Assembly (NCBI RefSeq): GCF_030818795.1
Contig: NZ_JAUTAY010000001.1
Coordinates: forward strand, 3,286,001 to 3,350,000
DNA length: 64,000 nucleotides
Reading direction: 5' to 3'
From: Microbacterium sp. SORGH_AS_0862
Lineage (GTDB): Bacteria; Actinomycetota; Actinomycetes; Actinomycetales; Microbacteriaceae
Shown: in pieces, positions 38,692 through 47,062 of the stretch
How positions within the stretch are numbered: the stretch's first letter is position 1
How the letters are laid out: each line of letters begins with the position of its first letter
Notes under the pieces: generated by a model
What the model was told of the DNA's origin: nothing
Seen by the model: only the letters and a program-made list of their open reading frames with translations
Database searches by the model: none
Program-made: the position numbers and the translations under genes

Positions 38692-39477
38692 ATGCCGCAG
38701 GTGCTGGATTTCTCCGACGTCGTCGTCCGCCGCAACGCCAGGGACATCGTCTCCCATCTGGACTGGCAGGTGGACGGCGACCAGCGCTGGGTGGTCCTCG
38801 GTGCGAACGGTGCGGGCAAGACGACCATCCTGCAGCTCGCCGCGACCCTCGATCACCCGACCTCGGGCGCGGTGACCATCCTGGGGGAGCGTCTCGGCCG
38901 CACCGATGTGTTCGAGCTGCGTCCCCGCATCGGATTCGCCTCCAGCGCGATGGCCAAGCGCATCCCCGCCGAAGAGACGGTCCTGAACGTCGTGCTGACC
39001 GCGGCGTTCTCCGTGCTCGGACGCTGGAACGAGCAGTACGACCGCATCGACGAGCGCCGGGCGCTGCGTGTGCTGGCGGAGTGGAAGCTCGACCACCTCG
39101 CCGATCGTACGTTCGGCACGCTCTCCGACGGGGAGCAGAAGCGCGTCCAGATCGCCCGTGCCGTCATGACCGACCCCGAGCTGCTGCTCCTGGATGAGCC
39201 GACCGCGAGCCTGGACCTGGGTGCTCGCGAGGAGCTCCTTGAGCTGCTGAGCGGCTACGCACAGGCGCCCACGACGCCGGCGATGGTGATGGTGACACAC
39301 CACGTCGAGGAGATTCCGGTCGGATTCACCCACGTGCTGCTGCTGCGCGCGGGCGCCGTCGTGGCATCGGGGCCGATCGCCGAGACGCTCACCGCGCAGA
39401 CCCTCTCCGAGACGTTCGGGATGTCGATCGTGGTCACCGAAGCCGACGGCCGCTACGCCGCACGCGCGGCGCACTGA
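38692..39477 (+). CDS. Orphan ABC transporter ATP-binding protein
   Basis: A 261-residue single-domain ABC ATPase with Walker [10 protein letters not shown], signature [15 protein letters not shown], Walker [13 protein letters not shown] and H-loop VTHHVEEIP. The sequence resembles the ModF/YlmA-type group, which commonly has no permease partner nearby. No permease or binding protein gene adjoins it. Substrate and partner unknown; a non-transport role is possible. It follows glgA by 41 nt but seems to have its own leaderless promoter. Confidence 0.88.
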   Translation: MPQVLDFSDVVVRRNARDIVSHLDWQVDGDQRWVVLGANGAGKTTILQLAATLDHPTSGAVTILGERLGRTDVFELRPRIGFASSAMAKRIPAEETVLNVVLTAAFSVLGRWNEQYDRIDERRALRVLAEWKLDHLADRTFGTLSDGEQKRVQIARAVMTDPELLLLDEPTASLDLGAREELLELLSGYAQAPTTPAMVMVTHHVEEIPVGFTHVLLLRAGAVVASGPIAETLTAQTLSETFGMSIVVTEADGRYAARAAH

Positions 39478-39510
39478 GCGCCGGATGCGGCGAAGCGCCG
39501 CTCCTCCTGT

Positions 39511-39516
39511 TAGACT
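39511..39516 (+). promoter_or_regulatory. Probable -10 of rpmE2
   Basis: TAGACT lies 61 nt before the rpmE2 ATG. The leader of about 55 nt carries an AAGGAA ribosome site and no evident hairpin. A GGATGCGG copy lies just upstream at 39483. Confidence 0.5.
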
Positions 39517-39577
39517 CGTCTTTTGGTGCTTCCGGCACCGCAGACTTTCCTCCGAAGCACTCCCGCAAGGAACACCC

Positions 39578-39829
39578 ATGAAGACTGACATCCACCCCGA
39601 CTACCGCGACGTCGTTTTCCGCGACCTCGGCTCGGGCGAGACCTTCCTCACCCGCTCGACGGTCTCGAGCGACAAGACGATCGAGCTCGACGGCGTCGAG
39701 TACCCCGTCGTCGACGTCGAGATCTCGTCCGCCTCGCACCCGTTCTACACGGGCAAGCAGCGCATCATGGACTCGGCCGGCCGCGTCGAGAAGTTCAACC
39801 AGCGCTTCAAGAACTTCGGCGCCAAGTAA
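39578..39829 (+). CDS. rpmE2: Ribosomal protein L31, type B
   Basis: An 83-residue L31 of the long type B form ([16 protein letters not shown] ... [28 protein letters not shown]). It lacks the CxxC zinc motif of type A L31. Type B genes are often induced by zinc shortage through Zur, but I see no clear Zur box in the 100 nt upstream. Ends in a strong bidirectional hairpin. Confidence 0.96.
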   Translation: MKTDIHPDYRDVVFRDLGSGETFLTRSTVSSDKTIELDGVEYPVVDVEISSASHPFYTGKQRIMDSAGRVEKFNQRFKNFGAK

Positions 39830-39837
39830 GACGCCAT

Positions 39838-39881
39838 CACGAACGAAGGGCCCCGCGAGAACGCGGGGCCCTTCGTTCGTG
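39838..39881. terminator. Bidirectional terminator after rpmE2
   Basis: A perfect 19-bp stem (arms 39838-39856 and 39863-39881; left arm begins CACGAACGAAGGGCC) with a 6-nt loop lies between rpmE2 and the converging exonuclease gene; its right arm ends at the exonuclease stop region. Confidence 0.9.
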
Positions 39882-40646
39882 TCACCGGATCGGCCAGCGC
39901 CCGTCGACGGGGTCTAGAGGGTCGATGCGGCCGATGCGGACGAAGTACTCGGTCAGGCTCTCCGCCTGAGACCTCGCCCACGCGATCTGGTTGGTGTGCA
40001 GCTCCGTCACGGCCGCCGGCAGCAGATCGCCGAAGCGTTCGCAGAGGGCGAGCGCCACCCGTCCGGCGGCGACCGCATCCGCTGCGGCCTCGTGCGCACC
40101 GTCGAGGACGACGCGGTAGTGCTCGGCCACGACGCTCAACGTGCGCTTGCCGCGACGGTAGGTGTCGAACGCCTTGTCGAGGACGAGTGGATCGATCACG
40201 GGCGAAGGGTTCTCGATCTGCGACACCCCGTGACGCGCGGCCTCGTGCCGGAGAAGTGAGAAGTCGTACGGCGCGTTGTACGCGACGACGGGTGTACCCG
40301 CCGCGAAGAGATCCGCAAGGGCGCCGGTGACCTCGGCGACGACCTCGCGCGCGGGGCGCCCGTGCGCGCGGGCATGCGCCGTGGAGATGCCGTGCACCGC
40401 CTCCGCGCCCTGCGGGATCGCGATGCCCGGATCCGCGAGCCACGAGCGGGCCTCGACCACGGTGCCGGTCTCGTCCAGCACACCGACGTGCGCGGTGACG
40501 ATGCGGTCGCGGGTCACGTCGATGCCGGTGGTCTCGAGGTCGAAGACGCCGATACGGCGAGCCCACTCCGGAGGGCGGCCGGGCAGGAACATCTCGAGGT
40601 CGAAGAGCGCTTCGGGGGCGCCGGCAGCGACGGGATCCTCGGGCAT
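39882..40646 (-). CDS. DEDDh 3'-5' exonuclease (DnaQ-like)
   Basis: A 254-residue stand-alone exonuclease of the DnaQ superfamily. The catalytic residues are visible: Asp36 and Glu38 in VFDLETTGID, an Asp in VAYNAPYDFSLL, and His/Asp in HEAAADAVAAG, which makes it DEDDh. HGIST follows the usual spacing. It is not attached to a polymerase domain; a role in DNA proofreading or repair trimming is likely but unproved. Leaderless promoter. Confidence 0.92.
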   Translation of the reverse strand: MPEDPVAAGAPEALFDLEMFLPGRPPEWARRIGVFDLETTGIDVTRDRIVTAHVGVLDETGTVVEARSWLADPGIAIPQGAEAVHGISTAHARAHGRPAREVVAEVTGALADLFAAGTPVVAYNAPYDFSLLRHEAARHGVSQIENPSPVIDPLVLDKAFDTYRRGKRTLSVVAEHYRVVLDGAHEAAADAVAAGRVALALCERFGDLLPAAVTELHTNQIAWARSQAESLTEYFVRIGRIDPLDPVDGRWPIR

Positions 40647-40652
40647 GCGATC

Positions 40653-40658
40653 ACGCTA
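40653..40658 (-). promoter_or_regulatory. Leaderless-type -10 of the exonuclease
   Basis: TAGCGT (minus strand) ends 6 nt before the ATG at 40646, in a 68-bp divergent gap that also holds the promoter at 40703-40708. Confidence 0.55.
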
Positions 40659-40702
40659 CGCGAGACCACCCCCACGCCCGGAAGACCACGCCGCACGCGA
40701 CG

Positions 40703-40708
40703 TAGACT
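40703..40708 (+). promoter_or_regulatory. Leaderless-type -10 of the alpha/beta hydrolase at 40715-41614
   Basis: TAGACT ends 6 nt before the GTG at 40715. No ribosome site is visible. Confidence 0.6.
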
Positions 40709-40714
40709 CGAACG

Positions 40715-41614
40715 GTGACAGCGCCGCATCCCTACGCCGACAAGCTCACGCCCATTCCGGTCCATCGGCGAAGCATCGAGGTGCTGGGCGGCGAGACCGT
40801 CTACTGGGTGTACGGCGAGGAAGACGCCCACACGACGCTCCTGCTCGTCCACGGCTTCCGCGGTGACCACCACGGACTCGAGCCGGTCATCGCGAACCTT
40901 CCGGGATTCCGCGTCATCGCCCCCGATCTCCCGGGCTTCGGCGACACCGCTCCGATCCCGAACCGAGTCCATGATCTGGACCTGTACGCGCAATGGCTGC
41001 ACGGCTTCGCGGCGGCGGTGGCGCCGGGAGCACCGGTCCTCGGTCACTCGTTCGGGTCGATCGTCGCCTCGGCGGCCGTGGCGGAAGGGCTCCCGACGGA
41101 ACGTCTCGTCCTCGTCAATCCGATCGGGGCACCGGCGCTGGAAGGGCCACGCGGGTTCCTCACTCGTCTCGCGGTCTTCTACTACCGCGCGGCGGCGCGC
41201 CTGCCCGCGCCCGTCGGCGATGCGCTGCTGCGCAACCGTGCGATCGTGCGGGGGATGAGCGTCGCCATGGTCAAGACGCGTCAGCCGCTGCTGCGACGGT
41301 TCGTGCACGATCAGCACGATCGCTACTTCTCGCGGTTCGCGGACCGCGACGTCCTTCTGCAGGCGTTCGTCGCGTCCGTCTCGCACGACGTTCGGGAGTT
41401 CGCGCCGCGCATCTCGCAGCCCACGCTGCTCATTGCGGCGCAACTGGACGACATCACTCCGATCGAGGCGGAGCGCACCCTGCGACGGCTGTTCCGCGAC
41501 GCGGAGCTCGTCGAGATCCCCGGTGTCGGGCACCTGATCCACTACGAGACGCCCGAGCCGGCGGCGGCCGCGATCAGTCGGTTTCTTGCGCCTTCCGCTG
41601 ACGGTACGCGTTGA
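40715..41614 (+). CDS. Alpha/beta hydrolase
   Basis: A 299-residue alpha/beta-hydrolase with the early LLLVHGFRGDHHGLEPVI loop, nucleophile elbow GHSFGS, an Asp in AAQLDDITPI and the final histidine in PGVGHLIHYE. This is the catalytic triad of lipase/esterase-like enzymes; the substrate is unknown. The last 41 nt overlap the converging CGNR-regulator gene. Leaderless GTG start. Confidence 0.88.
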   Translation: MTAPHPYADKLTPIPVHRRSIEVLGGETVYWVYGEEDAHTTLLLVHGFRGDHHGLEPVIANLPGFRVIAPDLPGFGDTAPIPNRVHDLDLYAQWLHGFAAAVAPGAPVLGHSFGSIVASAAVAEGLPTERLVLVNPIGAPALEGPRGFLTRLAVFYYRAAARLPAPVGDALLRNRAIVRGMSVAMVKTRQPLLRRFVHDQHDRYFSRFADRDVLLQAFVASVSHDVREFAPRISQPTLLIAAQLDDITPIEAERTLRRLFRDAELVEIPGVGHLIHYETPEPAAAAISRFLAPSADGTR

Positions 41615-42134
41615 CGTTCATCCGGTTGCCGCAGTTGCCCGTGTCGCAGTAGCGCTTGGAGCCGTTGCGGGAGAAATCGACGTAGACTGCGCCGCAGTCA
41701 TCGGCCGAGCAGACGCGGATCCGTTCGTACGCATTCGCGCGGATGACGTCCACGAACGCCATCGCGGCCTCGATGAGGATGCGATCGGCCAGTGGTCCGT
41801 CGTCGGGCGTGGCGTGGATGTGCCAGTCGTAGGCGTCGTGGCGGACCAGGCGAGGCACGGCGTTGCTGTCGTGGAGCATCGCGTTGACGACGGGCACCGC
41901 GGAGTCGCGATCGAGCGCCCAGAGCTCCCGCAGGCGTGGCCGGATGCGGCGGATCGCATCGAGTTCGTCGGTGTCGAGACGGATCGATCCTGAGTAGGGG
42001 TGAACCCGCAAGTACGCGGCGAGATCGTCGAGGTCGACGAGGCCGTCCGCGTCCGGCGAGGCCGTTCCCGGCAGCGTGTTGACCATGTCCGCGGTCATGA
42101 TGAGCGACGAACGCGTGTCAGGGGTGAAAATCAA
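41574..42134 (-). CDS. CGNR zinc-finger (ABATE domain) putative regulator
   Basis: The 186-residue product has an N-terminal ABATE domain (IFTPDTRSSLIMTADMVNTLPG) and the C-terminal CGNR zinc finger with four cysteines (CSADDCGAVYVDFSRNGSKRYCDTGNCGNRMNVNAYRQR). Proteins of this family are thought to be transcription regulators. I chose the TTG at 42134 because AGGAG lies five bases upstream and the protein then starts at the usual FxxDT point; the open frame runs a further 11 codons. Divergent from an EamA transporter, with repeated TGTCAGGGGT elements between them. Confidence 0.87.
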   Translation of the reverse strand: MIFTPDTRSSLIMTADMVNTLPGTASPDADGLVDLDDLAAYLRVHPYSGSIRLDTDELDAIRRIRPRLRELWALDRDSAVPVVNAMLHDSNAVPRLVRHDAYDWHIHATPDDGPLADRILIEAAMAFVDVIRANAYERIRVCSADDCGAVYVDFSRNGSKRYCDTGNCGNRMNVNAYRQRKAQETD

Positions 42135-42194
42135 GTTGACTCCTGACTCGAAGGGGGATAGCGTCACCAGCGTCGTCCCAGTTTACCCCTGACA
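42116..42194. promoter_or_regulatory. Inverted TGTCAGGGGT repeats, putative operator of the CGNR regulator
   Basis: TGTCAGGGGT at 42116-42125 and its exact complement ACCCCTGACA at 42185-42194 flank the divergent start region. A third related copy (AGTCAGGAGTCAAC, minus strand, about 42133-42146) overlaps the regulator's ribosome site. A minus-strand -10 candidate TAAACT (42185-42180) abuts the right copy. Confidence 0.5.
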
Positions 42195-42207
42195 GTCGGA
42201 GATGCCG

Positions 42208-43204
42208 ATGGTCGCCCAGACCTCCTCCCTCGCACTGACCGAGCCGCTTCCCGTTCCGGGTCGCCGCGCCGCCGGGCTCGCCGTGGGACTCGCGTCCGCG
42301 CTGGCCTTCTCCTCCAGCGGCCCGGTCGTGAAGCCGCTGATCGAGGCGGGGTGGACTCTGGGAGCCGCCCTCTTGGTGAGGATGTCGCTCGCGGCGCTCA
42401 TCTTGTCGCCGGCTCTGGTCCGCGCGGTGCGGCGCCGGCCGGGGCTCCTGAGCCGGCAGTGGCCGCTCATCGTCGGATTCGGTCTGACGGGTGTCGCGGG
42501 CTGCCAGATCTTCTACTTCGCCGCGATGCAGCGGATGCCGTGTGGCTGTCGCACTGCTCGTTCAGTACCTCGCCCCGGTACTGCTGGTCCTGCTCGCGTG
42601 GGTGCGCACACGTCGCGCTCCGTCCCGACTGGTGCTCATGGGCTCAGCGGTCGCGATCGTCGGTCTCGTGCTGGTCGTGGACGTCGCGGGCGCGCGCTTC
42701 GACCTGCTCGGCACGATCTTCGCGCTCGGCGCCGCGGTCTGCGTCGGCGCGTACTTCCTGCTGTCCGAGCGCACCGGTGAGGAGCTGCCGGCTCTGGCTC
42801 TCGCAGCCGGGGGACTGATCGTCGGTGCCGCCCTCATGGGTGTCCTCTGCGCCACCGGCCTGCTGGCGTTCTCGGCCCCCGATGTGTCCGTCGCGTTGGC
42901 GGGGCTCGAGCTCCCGGCGTGGGTGGCCATCGGCTGGGTCGGTGCGGTGGCAACGACACTCGGCTACGCCCTCGGGGTGGTCGCCGTACCGATGCTCGGC
43001 TCGCGGGTGGCATCCTTCGTGGGCTTGTCCGAGGTTCTCTTCGCGCTGTTGTTCGCGTGGCTGCTTCTGGGTGAGGCCCCGGGGCCGATTCAGATCGTTG
43101 GCGGTGCGGTCCTGATCGTCGGCGTCGTGCTGGTGCGGATGGATGCCTCTGCGGCATCCGTGAAAGCGGCAGTATCTAGCGCTGCGGTTGCGCCAACGCC
43201 ATGA
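42208..43204 (+). pseudogene. EamA/DMT-family transporter, interrupted by a +1 frameshift
   Basis: Members of this family export metabolites such as amino acids and have ten membrane helices in two EamA repeats. Here the first part (LASALAFSSSGPVVKPLIEAGW ... QIFYFAAMQRMP) ends at base 42540; the rest (VAVALLVQYLAPVLLVLLAW ... LLGEAPGPIQIVGGAVLIVG) continues one frame later. Removing one base near 42541 restores 331 residues. Both halves are otherwise intact. ATG 42208 has GGAG at a good distance. The substrate is unknown; divergence from the CGNR regulator suggests joint control. The last 29 nt overlap the converging lrp gene. Confidence 0.88.
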
Positions 43205-43649
43205 GAGGCGTCACGCGATAGGGGATCACCTCGTCCATGACGAGCGAGGTCTCCGTGCGCTCCACCCCGCTGATCGCGAGGATGCGGGCATCCGTGTCGA
43301 ACAGATGCTGCGCGTCGCGGCAGGCGACACGGACGAGCAGATCGACCGAGCCGGCGAGGCCGTGCGCCTGCAGAACCTCGGGCACCTCCGCCAGCTGCTC
43401 CCGGATACGCGGGAGCTCGTGCTGGCGCACCGTCACGCTCACGTACGCCTCGATGGGGAACCCGAGGGCTTTCGTCGAGAGGGAGCGCTGGTAGCTGAGG
43501 AACGCACCCGTGCGGTCCAGGCGGGCGAGTCGTGCCTGGATCGTGTTGCGGGACAGCTGGAGGCGCTCCGCGAGAGCGACGACCGTCGCGCGATGGTCGT
43601 CAGCGAGGGCACGGAGCAGCTCGATGTCGATACGGTCCAAGGCGGGCAT
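43176..43649 (-). CDS. Lrp/AsnC-family transcription regulator
   Basis: A 157-residue regulator with an N-terminal helix-turn-helix (LDRIDIELLRALADDHRATVVALAERLQLSRNTIQARLARL) and a C-terminal RAM ligand-binding domain (VSVTVRQHELPRIREQL ... GSVDLLVRVACRDAQHLF). Such proteins respond to amino acids and often control transporters. It lies tail-to-tail with the EamA gene rather than divergent from a target. The ATG at 43649 gives the normal N-terminus; a TAGCGT hexamer lies 8 nt upstream. Confidence 0.9.
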   Translation of the reverse strand: MPALDRIDIELLRALADDHRATVVALAERLQLSRNTIQARLARLDRTGAFLSYQRSLSTKALGFPIEAYVSVTVRQHELPRIREQLAEVPEVLQAHGLAGSVDLLVRVACRDAQHLFDTDARILAISGVERTETSLVMDEVIPYRVTPLMALAQPQR

Positions 43650-43706
43650 GATGCGCAACGCTAGCAGCAGTGGGAAGCTCCGTTTGCGCATGTTGCGCGG
43701 CGGGCG

Positions 43707-45455
43707 TCACGACGCGGTGGGACTCGGGGAAGCGCCCTGCGTCGTGAACAGCCCCAGTCCGTGCGCCTTCAGGATGTTGTACGCGTCGGCGTAGGTCTCC
43801 GGCTCGGGGGCGCCGGTCGGACCGTAACGTTCGAGGAGGAGGCCGAGCAGCCCCTTCGCGGGCGACGTCAGCGGCTTGTCCGAGCTGCGGATCTCCTCCA
43901 GCTCGTCCTCCTCCAGCAGAGGCGGCACATAGGCGGGGCTGACCGTGGGCCAGGTGGACGGGTCGCGCGGCTCGGTCAGATTCGTCGCACCGAACAGGGC
44001 GGGAGCGCCGCGGTCGCGATCGGTCAGCGGCTCGAGACCGTGCAGCTGGCACAGTGTGGCGATGACGGCCGCGTGATGGATCTCCTCATTGATGACCGTC
44101 CCTGCTCTGGTGTACGCGGATACGGCGATCGCGGGCACCCGCAGTCCGAGCCGATCGAATCGGAAGCCCATCTCGCCCTCGGCGGCCTCGGGGTCCGGAG
44201 GAGTGGCCTTGGGCGGGACGACGTGGTCGTAGGTGCCGCCGTGCTCGTCGAATGTGATGAGCAGCAGGGTGTTCAGCGCGTTGGAGCCGTCGCTGCTGTC
44301 GGACGTTCGGATCGCATCGTAGACGCTCGCCACGAGTGCTTCGCCGGCGCGGACGTCCGACACCGCGGAGTCGAACACGGGGGATCCGTCGACCTCGCTT
44401 CCGCGCACGACTCCGAACGGTGGGTGGAAGTCGTTGTGGTTGTAGACCATACGCGGCTCGATGAACGCGTAGTCGGGGAGCGTTCCGGCCTTCGCATCCG
44501 CGAAGAACCGGTCCATGTACGCGAAATGGTCGGTACGCCAGTACTTCTCGAGCACGGGCGCGTGCATGACACCCGTGAGGGAGACGAGCTGCTGTTCGTC
44601 GAAGTAGATGCGCCAGCTGCGACCCGCCTCTTCCAGGCGGTTGAAGATCGTCGGCGCCGGAGCCGCATCCAGCCACTTGCTGTAGCCGCCGCCACCGCGA
44701 TTGGTGACGAAGCCGTGTGACGTCGACGCGTGGAAGAAGGAACGGTTGCAGTACGTCTGGCTGGGCACGGCGCAGTGCCAATGGTCGTACACCGCGAACC
44801 CTTGAGCGAGCGTGGACAGCACCGGCAGCATCGCGGGCGAGAATCCGCCCATGATGACGTCCGTGTCGGTCGGGGACGGCTCCCTGCCCTTGCTCGTGCG
44901 TCGGTAGTTCGCCACGTAGTCGCGCACGAAGCCCTGCATCGTCGGAGTGCTGTCCGCGGACGGGGCGTTCCACGGAGCGCGAAGCGGCCGGTGCCAGGAG
45001 GTCTCGTTGGATGCGGGGTCGACCGTGCCGAAGATCTGGGTGTTCACGTGGGGATACGTCTCGCCCGGATCCGGATCGGGCGAGCACATGATGTCATCGG
45101 TGCTGCCCGTGTATACGTGCGCAGGCACCGTCCGCCCGTCGGGTGCAGGGTTCGAATAGTCGCCGAACGCGAGACCGTCGAACCGTGCACCGGTGGACAG
45201 CGTCTCGGGTGTGTAGAGGTGGCCGAGAAGGTTGTCGAACGACCGGTTCTCGCCCATGAGGACCACGACGTGGGCGAACGCGGGCTCGTTCGCGGCGCGT
45301 GACGGACGCGTCGAGGCCTGCACAGTCGCCGCCCCCGCTCCGGCGGCTCCTCCCAGTGCCAGTCCGCCGAGGGCGAGACCGCCCACCCGGAGGAAGTCAC
45401 GCCGGGAGGCTGCTCCGGCATCCGGGTGCGGATCGTTCCTCGGTCGACGGCTCAT
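43707..45455 (-). CDS. Tat-exported phosphoesterase (phospholipase C / acid phosphatase family)
   Basis: A 582-residue enzyme of the PF04185 phosphoesterase family, which includes mycobacterial phospholipase C and AcpA acid phosphatase. A twin-arginine signal (SRRDFLRVGGLALGG, residues 17-31) indicates Tat export, and tatA and tatC are in this window. The metal and active-site segments VVVLMGENRSFDNLLGHL, LITFDEHGGTYDHVVPP and FIEPRMVYNHNDFHPP are present. Likely releases phosphate from extracellular phosphoesters. A TAGCCT hexamer ends 9 nt before the ATG. Confidence 0.88.
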   Translation of the reverse strand: MSRRPRNDPHPDAGAASRRDFLRVGGLALGGLALGGAAGAGAATVQASTRPSRAANEPAFAHVVVLMGENRSFDNLLGHLYTPETLSTGARFDGLAFGDYSNPAPDGRTVPAHVYTGSTDDIMCSPDPDPGETYPHVNTQIFGTVDPASNETSWHRPLRAPWNAPSADSTPTMQGFVRDYVANYRRTSKGREPSPTDTDVIMGGFSPAMLPVLSTLAQGFAVYDHWHCAVPSQTYCNRSFFHASTSHGFVTNRGGGGYSKWLDAAPAPTIFNRLEEAGRSWRIYFDEQQLVSLTGVMHAPVLEKYWRTDHFAYMDRFFADAKAGTLPDYAFIEPRMVYNHNDFHPPFGVVRGSEVDGSPVFDSAVSDVRAGEALVASVYDAIRTSDSSDGSNALNTLLLITFDEHGGTYDHVVPPKATPPDPEAAEGEMGFRFDRLGLRVPAIAVSAYTRAGTVINEEIHHAAVIATLCQLHGLEPLTDRDRGAPALFGATNLTEPRDPSTWPTVSPAYVPPLLEEDELEEIRSSDKPLTSPAKGLLGLLLERYGPTGAPEPETYADAYNILKAHGLGLFTTQGASPSPTAS

Positions 45456-45499
45456 CGTGGAGACAGGCTACGGCATCGCACTCGAGGCATCGCCGCGGC

Positions 45500-46093
45500 T
45501 CAGACGGACGAGTAGGAGAGGAGTCGCAGCACGCCCTTCTCCCAGGAGAACTCCTGCGCCGATCCGTTGCCGAGCCGATCGCCGTCGGCGGGAAGCTGTT
45601 CGTCGGTCGCGAAGGCGAGCACCTCGCGGATCAGGGCGCCGTGCGCGACGGCTACCACGACGGGAGGCTCGCCCTCCGCCGATGCGTCGTCGACGACTTT
45701 GGACACGGCATGCAGCGCGCGCTCCCGCAGCTGCTCGCGTGTCTCCGCGCCCGGCACCCGCGCATCCGGCCCGCGTCCCCAGCGCTCGGCGAGCTCATCG
45801 ATGGACACGCCCTCGGCTTCGCCGTACGAGCGTTCTCTCAGCTCCGGATAACGGCCGGTCACGGGCCGCCCCAGGATCGCGCCGATGATGTCCGCCGTCT
45901 CGGCGGCGCGCTGCAGGTCGCTCGAGACGAGAACGAGCGGCGTGTCCGTTTCGAGGCGGTCCCGCAGGGCGAGGCCCGCCTCCCGCGCCTGGGCGCGGCC
46001 GGTGTCGTTGAGGGGGATGTCTGTCGCGCCCTGGATGCGGCGTGCGCGGTTCCAGTCGGTTTCGCCGTGGCGGATGAGGATGAGGTGGGTCAC
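45500..46093 (-). CDS. Histidine phosphatase family protein
   Basis: A 197-residue phosphoglycerate-mutase-like enzyme. The phosphohistidine motif RHGETDWN is at the N-terminus, with SSDLQRAAETADII, ERSYGEAEG and VAVAHGALIREVL supplying the rest of the active site. The substrate is not evident; members include broad phosphatases and cofactor-independent mutases. Downstream of the sirtuin gene on the same strand by 26 nt. Confidence 0.9.
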   Translation of the reverse strand: MTHLILIRHGETDWNRARRIQGATDIPLNDTGRAQAREAGLALRDRLETDTPLVLVSSDLQRAAETADIIGAILGRPVTGRYPELRERSYGEAEGVSIDELAERWGRGPDARVPGAETREQLRERALHAVSKVVDDASAEGEPPVVVAVAHGALIREVLAFATDEQLPADGDRLGNGSAQEFSWEKGVLRLLSYSSV

Positions 46094-46119
46094 AGGCCTG
46101 TCGGAGTGTCGAAGCGGAG

Positions 46120-46971
46120 TCAGCGTCGGCGGGGAAGAGCCTCGGCCAGGGCGGTGAGCACCTCACTCGTCCCGGCGTCGATCTTGACCGTCGCCCGGGC
46201 ATCGGCCCGGGTCTGTCCGCGGTTGACGATGACCACCGGAAGCCTACGTCGCCGGGCACGCTCGACCAATCTGATGCCCGAGTTCACGACGAGCGAGGAG
46301 CCCGCCACCAGAAGCGCATCGGCCGTGCGCACCAGCTGTTCGGCTTCACGGAACCGCTCTGCGGGGATGAACTCGCCAAAGAAGACGACGTCCGGTTTGA
46401 GCACGCCCCCGCACACGCTGCATTCGGGGATGCGGAAACCCTCCACCTCTGCCCCCGCGACGTCGCCGTCGGGACCGAGCGGGAGCTCCTCCGTCTCACT
46501 GAGCCAGGGGTTGTCCGCCTCCACCCGGGCGGCGAGATCCCGTCGGTCGAACACCTGCCCGCACTGGAGGCAGCCCACGCGGCGCATCGTGCCGTGCAGC
46601 TCGACCACGCGACGAGACCCGGCACGCACGTGCAGTCCGTCGACGTTCTGGGTGATCACACCGCTCGTGATGTCCGCAGCCTCGAGCTGCGCGAGCGCTC
46701 GGTGGCCCTCGTTGGGCTGGGCCGCGGCGAAGCGCCGCCATCCCAGATGACTACCCACCCAGTACCGCCGTCTGGCGCTCTCTTCGGCGAGGAACTGTTC
46801 GACACTCATCGGCTTGCGCACCGGAGCGCCCTGTCCGCGGTAGTCCGGGATGCCGGAGTCGGTCGATACCCCGGCGCCGGTGAGGACGGCGACCCGGCGG
46901 CCGGCGAGCGCATCGATCGCACGCGCCAGCTCGGCGAGGGCGGTCGGATCGGGTTCCGTCACGAGTGGCAC
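46120..46971 (-). CDS. Sir2-family NAD-dependent protein deacylase
   Basis: A 283-residue sirtuin. NAD-binding motif VLTGAGVSTDSGIPDYRG, catalytic ITQNVDGLHVRAGSRRVVELHGT, two zinc CxxC pairs (CLQCG and CSVCGG) and LLVAGSSLVVNSG. The protein lacks the Tyr/Arg pair of desuccinylases as far as I can see, so deacetylation is the better guess. GTG 46971 was chosen because GGAGG lies four bases before it; another GTG is nine bases further in. Divergent from the TrmH-like gene. Confidence 0.88.
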   Translation of the reverse strand: MPLVTEPDPTALAELARAIDALAGRRVAVLTGAGVSTDSGIPDYRGQGAPVRKPMSVEQFLAEESARRRYWVGSHLGWRRFAAAQPNEGHRALAQLEAADITSGVITQNVDGLHVRAGSRRVVELHGTMRRVGCLQCGQVFDRRDLAARVEADNPWLSETEELPLGPDGDVAGAEVEGFRIPECSVCGGVLKPDVVFFGEFIPAERFREAEQLVRTADALLVAGSSLVVNSGIRLVERARRRRLPVVIVNRGQTRADARATVKIDAGTSEVLTALAEALPRRR

Positions 46972-47062
46972 AGTACCTCCTGCTGCCGAGCCTACGCCTG
47001 CCGGTTTGCGGGCATGTTTCGTCGCAGGCGTCCGGGGCTGATTAGCTGGCGGAGGAGGACGT

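Noticed and set aside
39478..39577. Zur box controlling rpmE2
   Set aside because: I looked for an A/T-rich inverted repeat of the Zur type upstream and saw no convincing match.
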